DNA of 61,667 nt from Endotrypanum monterogeii (taxonomy: Eukaryota; Euglenozoa; Kinetoplastea; Trypanosomatida; Trypanosomatidae): NCBI GenBank assembly GCA_000333855.2, contig CM007334.1:1-61667 (forward strand), in the 5' to 3' direction. The stretch's first letter is position 1; every line of letters begins with the position of its first letter. This document shows positions 10,216 through 18,959 of this stretch, piece by piece. The notes under the pieces are model-generated. The model saw only the letters and a list, made by a program, of their open reading frames with translations. It was not told the origin of the DNA and made no database searches. Made by a program: the position numbers and the translations under genes.

Positions 10216-12900
10216 TATTTGTAGCCGTTAGTGCTACTTAGGTTTTCGTGGAGAGAATATGCTCGATGTAGCTCTTTTCCGTGGATACAGTGGTGGATGA
10301 CGTCGTGTGGTTCACCGTGGGAGGTCTATCAGCCTCCTTGATAGACAAAGAAAAGTAAGAGCAGAGCTCATTCATCTCTTCGCTGGACTGGGTGTAGCGA
10401 ATATTCTCACTGCTAGCGTTTTCCCAGCAACTTTTGTTACCTCTCCGAGTGTGTCAGCAAGTAGATCGAAACACATGTTCATGGTACTCAACGGTTTTCC
10501 TTGGTGCACCTCTTTTCTGTTTGTTTACCCCGTTTCAGGCGCTTCAACGCAACTGTTCTGGTGGCCTATGGAAGACAGGAACCCTCAAAGTTGGTTTGAG
10601 AGACCCTACGAGCAGACCCTTCCTTCAGATTCTACGTGGTCTGAATGAATAATGAGCACCTGTTGGTACACCAGAGAGAAGAATGTGCGCTGGTTGTTGA
10701 GGGTGTATCTTCTCCTTGATGAAAACACACGGTAGTATCTAGCGTTCCTGGGAGGTTCCAGCAGGTGCCAAGGAACTGAGTGTAGATGTGAAGAGTATCA
10801 GCATTTCTATAAAGACGTTGCGAGGGGATGATGTGTTTTAACCATTAGCCTTGAGCTTTCGAATCTGCGGGGAGATCCCACGCTGTTTTAAGCTCTCTGC
10901 TTCCACGGCAAAGAGGATCGGGTATTTCATGGCCCTTGCTGTTCAAGTGATCATCGGTTATACGGAACGAGAAAAAAAGGAAATCAAACGAGAGGGTTTT
11001 CTCTTTTTTTTTCTTTCACAAAGGTTGCACAGTTCTTCTATTAGGTGGTACACATGCAGTTCGGTATTGTGAACATCTACTTGTGAGGTGCCGTGCGCTG
11101 TGCGAACCCGGTTGGGTTTAAATGAATGAGCTCTGATGCCAACGTATTGAGGGTATGGGGATTTCTTCATGTGAGTAGGTTGCCTTTCCTGGTGGTCGAT
11201 TTTCATGGTAGAGGGAAGAGCTTGTTCTGCAAAGCTTCATAGAATGTAAATCGTCGCCGCGCAACTATTCGAGGAAGGGCGAGATGGCAGGATTGCGCCA
11301 GTGCTAATGGGTGCCGAAGAGTGGCTACCTGATGTACTTGACGGGTGAGAACATCTTAAATCTGTGAAGAACCCGGAGGATTTTCTTTTTAGACCAAACA
11401 TGATGTCCAGGGTGTTGCGCGGGGTAACTTTGGGGATGCATTCGGATATGTGCAGGGTAGACTAACTTCTTCTTTAGTGCCAAGCGATTGCGTTCGATGC
11501 GGAGGAGGTGCTTGGCGGTCTGTACGCTTACTCAGTTGTTTCTGGAGGGTGGTGGGTGCACTCGGCAAATGTTGAGATAGGGGCTTTGTAGATGCGTTTC
11601 TTGCAGCTTGTCGAGGCGATCGGCCACAGACTTTGCGACTGTACTGCCATCATGCATATCTTCCATTGAAAGGTTGCTGTTTTCTGATCACACAGCTGGT
11701 CACTATGTTTTGTAGTACGTCGCTGCTGAGGGAAAGAGCCTGGGGAATCGTAAGCGCCCCGGGCTCATTTGAGAAAAGTTAATGGAGGCGTGTCTTGCAC
11801 CGGCAGAAGCTCCATGGTGGACATATGCTCACAACGTTTCGCCTCAGTGTGTGCTATGAGCGAAGTGAACGGCTGAGAGGAGCGTGTGAAGCTTCTGTGG
11901 GAGAGATCTTCCCACGTTCTCGTTCATCACTAGTTCATTGACGCTGCCAAAGTTTTAATGCGGCCCAGCTCTGCGGAAATCGTTTCGTGTGAAGCGATAC
12001 AGTCCGAGGTAGTACCGTCTCGGAGTCGCTTGAGAGTTTCCATCAAAATCGCCATTCGTATAGTATTCCTTTGTATTTCGGATGATGACTTGGGATGGGG
12101 CCGCCTTACGCGGCAACTGCTGCTGAGCATGGGCAGTTTGTGGAGCATGCTCAAGCAGGACTTTTAGCCCATCCCATGCCACTGCGTCTCGCTGGGACGG
12201 GAAAGGCATGTGACATGACTGAAGTGGTGGTGAAGAGGGATACCATGGTCAACTAAAGGCGTGATGTAGAGCAACATGCATCCTGAGTTTCCCAGTGACC
12301 CGATTATAAATTGCTCGGGTGCAGGACGACTGTGGCCAAAGGAGGATGGGGTGATGCCTCTGAGGTTAGTTTTTTGTCTCGCCAGCCACATGACGATCAC
12401 TAACATATCCCGGCATTGGTGATGATGCATGACTATGACATTATATGCTCCTCAAAGATGGTGCATTTTTTTTTTCGTCAACTTCAGTCCTTTGATGAGT
12501 GGTTCCAAGGTCAGGCTGGTCCTCAAGCATGAGGCAGGGCCTTCAACATTCCTTCACCTTTTGTGCTGTGGGCAGGTTGACTAGCGGAATCTAGAAGTAG
12601 CTTTAAGGATTTGGTGTGACAGGTGTATAATGCATTGCGGTGGCACAGCAACGCGCCTACTTTGCTGATGGTTCGAATACTCTCTACCGGCGTATCAGGG
12701 CAGCAAAATTCTGGGCGAAGCCGGGTAGCTGGCCACATCCCTTTTGCGGAACAGCACTTCCATGGTGCGGGGGATCCTCTTGGCATTGGACAAGACATCA
12801 ACAAACGTGCTGAATTATATTTGCGCCTCCCCCTCACGGAATCTGTGTACCTCACACACTGAGGTCGGCACCATGTACTTGAGACACGCTTCTCTCTCTT
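10216..12900 (-). pseudogene. Decayed minus-strand retroelement-like coding sequence
   Basis: Reading the minus strand from 12900 down, coding-like segments appear in shifting frames broken by stops: around 12840-12721 (VDVLSNAKRIPRTMEVLF), 12209-11955, 11947-11850 (FGSVNELVMNENVG), 11760-11583 (ENSNLSMEDMHDGSTVAKS, ADRLDKLQETHL), about 11525-11445, 11206-11060, and 10425-10222 (RYTQSSEEMNELCSYF). At 10964-10755 a single frame, with one stop, reads RITDDHLNSKG and, 57 codons after the DD pair, QFLGTCWN. An Asp pair followed at this spacing by FLG is how many reverse-transcriptase palms read. Kinetoplastids carry DIRS-order elements (VIPER, TATE), TATE being telomere-associated; that assignment is inference. 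No terminal repeats or target duplications were identified. An eroded ordinary gene is the alternative. Confidence 0.42.
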
Positions 12901-13213
12901 TTTTTTTCTTTTCTGCTGTGGTATTGTGTGCTGGAGCACTTGCAATCGATACCTAATTGATATTGTGGCGCTGGGTACGTTGCCACTTGCACTTAAAATC
13001 AGGGCCTGGAAAACACACATACATAAATGCTCATCTGTCATTTTTCTTGACATGTGAAGAATTTGATTTGGCATCGTGTACTCTTTCTCTGCAACTTTCT
13101 TGTTCTGTTTTTTTTTTTCTTTCACATGTGGCTCAACACGGGCTTTACTTGTCTTGAGTTATCATGATATGCGTATCAGTGAAAACGCACTGGAGATCAG
13201 GCACATATACAAG

Positions 13214-14023
13214 ATGGTTGCGTGGGGCCCATTGCAGAAGCAGCTGATGGCCTACATAGTGCGCCATCCGCTGCTTCAGCGAGCCGCAAGGAACGCAGGG
13301 CAGCGCGTGATGGCTCATCCGACGGTTCAGAGAGCGAAGCAAAGCATGTACTCATTTGTCGAGCGTACAGGCACGAAGGCTGCTCGCGTCAGTGGCGCCA
13401 CAGGTGACAAGAGTGGTGCCAGTTCATGGAAAACAAGGTTAAACGGATGGAGTCGGGGAGTGTACAATACCTGGGAAAAGTACAAGGCTGGCGTTTTTAG
13501 TTTCATTGTTGCAAACTTTATGGCCATTCTTTTTATAGTTCAGGTGAGTCCAATGCTTTGGCACTCAGTGAAGCGTGGCATTCTTTACCTCACCGATACC
13601 CCACCAAGTGAAGGGTCAGAACGCAAAGAAAGACTCAAAAGGAGACAAGCGGAGGCAGCTGAGAAGCAGTTTGGCTTCAAAGTGGAGGCACCTGATGACA
13701 GCATCCGTGATGCGATCCTCCAAAACGTACCTCCACCTCAAGGCGACTGGGGCAGGAGCGCAGTCAACGACAGACGAGCGTTGGGATCGCCGCAGCCTTG
13801 GCAGACGTCATCCTCACTCTTCGACGACACGATAGACTCCAAAGGGGCGCCCAACGTGTCACAGGCGTTTGATGATATGCACAGGAATATGTTTCTTAAT
13901 CTGGATGGTAGTGCAGAAATAAACTTCGACACATCGTTTCTTGTGAAAATGGGCGACGAGACCACCTTCACATCTTCTCTGGAGAGAGAGGTACTCACGG
14001 GAGGTGTGTGCTCACGTTCCTAG
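13214..14023 (+). CDS. Conserved-looking hypothetical protein with one TM segment
   Basis: A 269-aa protein I do not recognise. The N-terminal third is basic and amphipathic (LQKQLMAYIVRHPLLQRAAR), which would suit a mitochondrial or membrane-associated protein. One hydrophobic segment at about residues 97-116 (SFIVANFMAILFIVQVSPML) is probably membrane-spanning. It is followed by a highly charged stretch (ERKERLKRRQAEAAEK) and an acidic, polar C-terminus. The start at 13214 follows AG at 13178-13179. An in-frame ATG at 13169 would add 15 residues if the acceptor lies further upstream. It sits between the decayed element and JBP2. Codon use looks normal for the array, which supports it as a real gene. 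No function is proposed. Confidence 0.75.
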   Translation: MVAWGPLQKQLMAYIVRHPLLQRAARNAGQRVMAHPTVQRAKQSMYSFVERTGTKAARVSGATGDKSGASSWKTRLNGWSRGVYNTWEKYKAGVFSFIVANFMAILFIVQVSPMLWHSVKRGILYLTDTPPSEGSERKERLKRRQAEAAEKQFGFKVEAPDDSIRDAILQNVPPPQGDWGRSAVNDRRALGSPQPWQTSSSLFDDTIDSKGAPNVSQAFDDMHRNMFLNLDGSAEINFDTSFLVKMGDETTFTSSLEREVLTGGVCSRS

Positions 14024-14762
14024 TGCAGTTTTTTACTGCACCTCTCTCCCCTTTCCTTGCTGCTTCCATCGCAGATTTTTTCACTACCGACCTGTGCAGG
14101 TCATACTCCAGGTGTTTTCCCGTAGCCATTCTCCTTCGAAGTTTCTGTTTTTTTTCTAAAATTGGTGTTCGTTGTCTGCTGTGGTTGTTTCATAATGAAG
14201 TGGTGCTGTTAAGTAATGCAGGCGCAAAACAAGCAAAATATTTCCTCCCTTTTTTTTTTCTTTGGCCCCCTTCTCTGTTTTGTTTTTGATATCTGCTGGC
14301 AGTTGGGATAGGATGTTCTGAAACAGGACCCGGAAAGATAGCTTCTGCTTTCCGTTCTAGTCTCTAGAGAGAGATCCCCCCCCCCTGGTCTGCTGAGCTG
14401 CTGCCCTCGGCATATTGCCACTTCTATAACATTCTGCTCTACTCCCCTGACATGATGCACATTTGCAAGTCCTTTGCGACCCCTGGATACCCTCTCTAGA
14501 AAGAAAAAAAACACACCAAAATCGCACACTTTCTACGCTGTTGTTCTCCTTTGGTCATCTTGCTACACGTTTCGCTCCCTTCCCTTTCCTCCTGCTGGCG
14601 TACACACACACACACACACACACCAACACATGCCACGTGAAATCGATACTGGAATTGCTTCGAGCTTTAGTGGTGGTGGTCTTGCAGCGGCCTCTTCCGC
14701 TTTTATCCTTTTTCCCTCTCGCTTTTTTTCCTCCATCTTCGGATACTGGGAGGGAAGTGGTC
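14024..14762 (+). other. Spacer between the TM protein and JBP2
   Basis: Pyrimidine-rich non-coding sequence with a CA microsatellite near 14602-14625 and a strong pyrimidine tract about 14695-14740. No gene seen. Confidence 0.6.
14695..14751 (+). promoter_or_regulatory. Candidate spliced-leader acceptor of JBP2
   Basis: A pyrimidine tract runs to about 14740 and the next AG is 14750-14751, only 11 nt before the ATG at 14763. An earlier AG at 14669-14670 is an alternative. Confidence 0.45.
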
Positions 14763-17700
14763 ATGTCAAAAGGGTTGGCGCGAGTGAGCACCAGTGCAGA
14801 GCTGACGTCGATACTAGATATCGTGCAATCATCCGGTGAAATCGCCGTTGTCTTCACTTCGCCGAGCATTGGTGATTTGGAGACAATTACCAGCGAGACG
14901 CAGCGCCGCCAGCTTCGCATTGCCGGTATCCCTCGTGGCGGGTACACGATTCTCCCTGCTATACCTCTATACGATGATGAATTGCTTCAGATATGTGAGC
15001 GGTACGCTGCCGCAAGCGAGTATGAGAAGGCAGAGATTCGCAACAGTTTGTATGTGCGAGAATACCCACTTTTTACATACAGCATGCGCCACCACAAGGC
15101 TTTGTTTCACCCCGCCGACTATGTTAATCGGATTCTCCAGTTTTGCTTTCATTATGTTCAGATGCCCGACGAATACATCTTGTCGCTGCATGACAGGAGT
15201 CCCTTTCTTCACATTTCACCTGTAAAGGAGATATGCGCACACCTCCGTCTTGTGATACGCGGTACCCCATTGGCAGTAGACACACCTGGGTCACCGGTGC
15301 CGGAGCAGTTGCGCTTACACGCAGAGTCAGACACCGAGAAGCTCGTATCTGAGCATACGGGCACTGTGGGGTCGGAGCCCCACTTGCTCCTAACCAGCAT
15401 TCCGCCGTCAGCACTGTTTCAGAAAGATGCGGTGGAGGAAGGCGACGATAGTGGGGGAGTTGTGGAGGATCTCACTGGTGAGGAGACGGTGGATGCGGTG
15501 CACAGCTTTCACGCAGAGTACCTCGCTCTGAGCGACTTCGAGCTTGTAACAAAAGCTTCCATCTTCTACGACCGCGAGGGGGAGGGGCAGCGCATCGTTG
15601 CAGTGTACATTCCAGGAGGGGTACCCAAGGAGACGTGCCGTGCCGCGGCAGCTGTCCTAGAACCGGCAGCGACCAAGAGGAATTTGCGGGCGGTAACAAA
15701 CGGGGGACTGCCGCCAGACACGGGGCTTGTTGGCTACTACGACTACCTTACAAATCCCACTCCACACAAGTGCCGAGAGACAGAGTTCAGTCGCAAGAAC
15801 TGGGGTCTTTTTTCCCAGAGTGAGCCGCTTCTGAAGCATCTCGATAAGCTCTACAGTCAGCTGGCACCCACGCACCATCATTTGCAGAGGGTGGCCATAC
15901 CAGCTCAATATCAGCTGTGTGGAACCGTGTTCAGCACCATCACCGTCAATAAAAACTTCCGCACTGCCGTGCACACCGATAGGGGTGATTTTCGCAGCGG
16001 CTTGGGGGTTCTCGCAGTCATCAACGGGGAGTTTGAGGGTTGCCACCTCGCCATTAAAAGGCTCAGGAGGGCGTTTCAGCTCAAGGTCGGCGACGTTCTT
16101 CTTTTCGACACGTCCCTGGAGCACGGTAACACGGAGGTGGTAAGCCCAGAGAGTCACTGGCAGCGAACCAGCATTGTCTGCTATCTGCGCACCGGACTCA
16201 TGTCCTCGGTGTGCGAGATGGAGCGACGGAAGCACCTGAATCTGCTCATTCTTCAACAACTGCGCAATACCCAGGTTCTTCATGCGACTATCAATATCAA
16301 CGGGGCTGACAACAGCCTGCCGCCGCTCTTTCTCCCAACGCGCCTGGCGAGCCATTTGGCGCCCGTACAGCTTGCCGCTCTTAGTTTCATTGTGGAGAGG
16401 GTGGAGAAACAGAGTGGGTGCGTGGTTGCTATGACAATGGGACTGGGCAAGACTCTTGTGGCCCTTACCCTGTGCTTTTCGCACCTCCATATCGCACCAC
16501 AGGCGGATATCCTCATCCTCACGCCAAAGCCGATCATTTCCCACTGGGTAGATGAGAAGAACAAGTGGGGTATGCACGGGCTGCACTTTTCCCACTTCGT
16601 TGCCTCGGACGGTCTCAACGCCTTGGAATTCGAGCAGCAGCTCCTCGAGTACGAGCGGCAGAAGAGCAGTGAGAAACCAAAGTCAGGTCATGTTTTCGTC
16701 ATCAACGGCGAGTATCTGACAGGGTTTCTACGGCGCTTTAAACACTTTGCACCCCTTCTCATCATTGTGGACGAGGGCCACCGGGTTGCCACAAAGGGAA
16801 ACAAATTGATCGATTCACTCGATCGCCTGCGGTGCAACTTACGTATTGTGTTATCTGGTACACCTTTGCAAAATGACGCCAGCGAGCTTTATCGGCTAGT
16901 GGGGTGGGTGAACAAAGGCATCAGTAAGGTGTTGCCACCTAGGCGTTTCCAGGAGCTAGCGAATGACATCCACCAGTTCATCGAGGGTGATGATGGGGCA
17001 TTCTACAACGCTGTGATGGCGCAGGAATACATCCAGGATTGGATGCGTGGGTTTGTGTTTCGTGAGATGGAAAACGATTTGCCACCTTTGCACGATTACT
17101 TGCTGATATGCGGCTCCTCCGACGTTCAGAGGGAGTACGAGGAGAAGTTGGGCCTCTCAGGGGCTGTCATGTCTGCCCTGAAGGCCACGGAGCACCGACC
17201 GCATCACCTCTCCACCCATCCTGCATGCTACCTCGCCTTCATCTCTGATAGCTACCAATCGATGTTGAGTGGGTGGACTGTGCGCGGGCAATTGAACACG
17301 ACACGACCGAGAGCGACTCAATTAGAAGAAGTCGACACCATGCGATTGGAGCACTACGTCCAGCTTGTGGAAAACGAGCAGCTGGACGCCTTCATCGGCT
17401 TGAGTGGAAAGATGCGAGTGCTGGTCGATATTGTGCTGCGCGTGCAGGCTCGCAAGGAAAAGCTTATCATTTTTTCCCTCTACGTGGGGTCGCAAGATCT
17501 GATCCATCGCACTCTGACCGCACTGCGTGTCTGCACCTTTACTGTTCGCGGTCGTGACTCACAGGATCGCCGTCGCCGCGCCATGCAGGAGTTCAACGAA
17601 AACAATGACCTCATTGTGCTAGTGCTCTCAACAAAAATTGCGGCCTATGGTCTCGACTTCACGGCCGCGAATCATGTGGTGCTGTTCGACTCATGGTGGA

Positions 17701-18026
17701 ACCCTCAGGCGGATGCACAGGCCATCGCGCGCGCATACAGGCGAAATCAACGGAAGCCGGTAACCGTATATCGCCTCATCTCTGCAACCGAGAATAGGTT
17801 TGTACTGCGCACACAAACCCGAAAAATCGCCCTCTTCAAGTGTATCTTTCACGAGCGCACGACTCGGCAGACGTTGCCGGACGAGCTGGAGGATTGTGCA
17901 GAGAGCGAGAAAGATGACGAGAGGCGTGAGTTTTGGTCGAAGTTAAAGACGACTCCTCTCGCTGGTGCAACTCCTGCGTTGTTGAACGTGTATCGCTATC
18001 AGGAGAGTGTTCGCGAAAGTGGGTGA
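14763..18026 (+). CDS. JBP2: JBP2, thymidine hydroxylase with SWI2/SNF2 domain
   Basis: 1087 aa, close to Leishmania JBP2. The enzyme hydroxylates thymidine in DNA, the first step of base J (glucosyl-hydroxymethyluracil) synthesis at telomeres and transcription boundaries, in the nucleus. The N-terminal half is the TET/JBP Fe(II)/2-oxoglutarate dioxygenase: H404-T-D406 (in AVHTDRGDF), distal H454 (LEHGN) and R468 are the expected iron and 2-oxoglutarate ligands. The C-terminal half is a Snf2 ATPase: Walker A MGLGKT with K563, motif II DEGH at 670-673, LSGTPLQND, then SWWNPQADAQAIARAYRR with the motif VI arginines at 993-994. Having the Snf2 domain separates it from JBP1. No key residue is missing, so it should be active. 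The ATG at 14763 begins the family-like N-terminus (MSKGLARVST). Its place close to a putative chromosome end is notable because J is enriched there. Confidence 0.97.
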   Translation: MSKGLARVSTSAELTSILDIVQSSGEIAVVFTSPSIGDLETITSETQRRQLRIAGIPRGGYTILPAIPLYDDELLQICERYAAASEYEKAEIRNSLYVREYPLFTYSMRHHKALFHPADYVNRILQFCFHYVQMPDEYILSLHDRSPFLHISPVKEICAHLRLVIRGTPLAVDTPGSPVPEQLRLHAESDTEKLVSEHTGTVGSEPHLLLTSIPPSALFQKDAVEEGDDSGGVVEDLTGEETVDAVHSFHAEYLALSDFELVTKASIFYDREGEGQRIVAVYIPGGVPKETCRAAAAVLEPAATKRNLRAVTNGGLPPDTGLVGYYDYLTNPTPHKCRETEFSRKNWGLFSQSEPLLKHLDKLYSQLAPTHHHLQRVAIPAQYQLCGTVFSTITVNKNFRTAVHTDRGDFRSGLGVLAVINGEFEGCHLAIKRLRRAFQLKVGDVLLFDTSLEHGNTEVVSPESHWQRTSIVCYLRTGLMSSVCEMERRKHLNLLILQQLRNTQVLHATININGADNSLPPLFLPTRLASHLAPVQLAALSFIVERVEKQSGCVVAMTMGLGKTLVALTLCFSHLHIAPQADILILTPKPIISHWVDEKNKWGMHGLHFSHFVASDGLNALEFEQQLLEYERQKSSEKPKSGHVFVINGEYLTGFLRRFKHFAPLLIIVDEGHRVATKGNKLIDSLDRLRCNLRIVLSGTPLQNDASELYRLVGWVNKGISKVLPPRRFQELANDIHQFIEGDDGAFYNAVMAQEYIQDWMRGFVFREMENDLPPLHDYLLICGSSDVQREYEEKLGLSGAVMSALKATEHRPHHLSTHPACYLAFISDSYQSMLSGWTVRGQLNTTRPRATQLEEVDTMRLEHYVQLVENEQLDAFIGLSGKMRVLVDIVLRVQARKEKLIIFSLYVGSQDLIHRTLTALRVCTFTVRGRDSQDRRRRAMQEFNENNDLIVLVLSTKIAAYGLDFTAANHVVLFDSWWNPQADAQAIARAYRRNQRKPVTVYRLISATENRFVLRTQTRKIALFKCIFHERTTRQTLPDELEDCAESEKDDERREFWSKLKTTPLAGATPALLNVYRYQESVRESG

Positions 18027-18959
18027 GTCGTGTAGGGTTTCCAGACTGCAGCACTCGTGAAAAATTCGCTCTGATGGGAACATTGTTTTTTGCTTCCGCC
18101 CCCATCTTTCCCTCTGTAGTGCGTATGTTTCTTGGATTCTCGCACCTCGCGCTCCCTCATCTGCTCTAGTATATTCTTTCTTCCGCATGTGTAGTACGTG
18201 TGCGCATCGGACCCGAGGAAGTGACAATCCACTTCGTTCAATCTTACGCATGTGTGCTCCTATGTATATCTTCGACAGGCCGTCCCTCCTTCCCTCCTCC
18301 TCCACACACACACAAAGCACAGAAGCCGCTGGACAGTGGATGTTGCGTCTACAGAGTACTATCCTCGGCAATTGTTGCGACATCACACTTAAGATTCTTT
18401 TTTTTTCTCGCTGTGTTTCGTAACTCAGCGCCTATCGTTTGGTGGTTTCCAGATTAGTGAACTGCGTTCTGTATAAAAAAATAACGTTTGGTGACTCCTC
18501 CCCCCCTCCCCCTTTGTTCCTCGCGATATACCGGTCTATATATTTTTCTATACATCTCTTTTGTTTCCTATGGTCTTAATCTTGTCACCGGCTCGTGCGA
18601 GGTAGCGAGTGTATCACCGAAAAGAGCAGCAGCAGAAGAAGGTATCATAAAAAAATCGATTCCTGTGCGCGCACACACACAATATATATGTATATATATA
18701 TGCATGCTCCCTGGCTGTGGGCATGTTTAGACGACCACTTTGCAGCATCAGGCCTCAGAAGTTATCACAGCTCTACTCACTCACAACCCCACTCAAAAAA
18801 CGCTTCACTTCTCTTCTTTGCTCATTCTTTGCATTTGCCGGGAACACTTGACGTGCACATTTAATGCTCTGAACGCGTTCTTGCGGACTTGGGTAAAAGT
18901 TTAAAAAAAAATATTATTGGGAATCCGTTTTTCCATGCTTCCGGATACTCTCCGTGATC
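18027..18959 (+). other. Spacer downstream of JBP2
   Basis: About 930 bp of non-coding sequence with pyrimidine runs, a short TA/TG microsatellite at about 18670-18705 and several acceptor-like AGs (for example near 18769). No gene seen. Confidence 0.6.

Noticed and set aside
12670..12690. T-arm-like ggttcgaatac of a tRNA
   Set aside because: Flanking bases do not pair as a T stem and no cloverleaf can be drawn around it.
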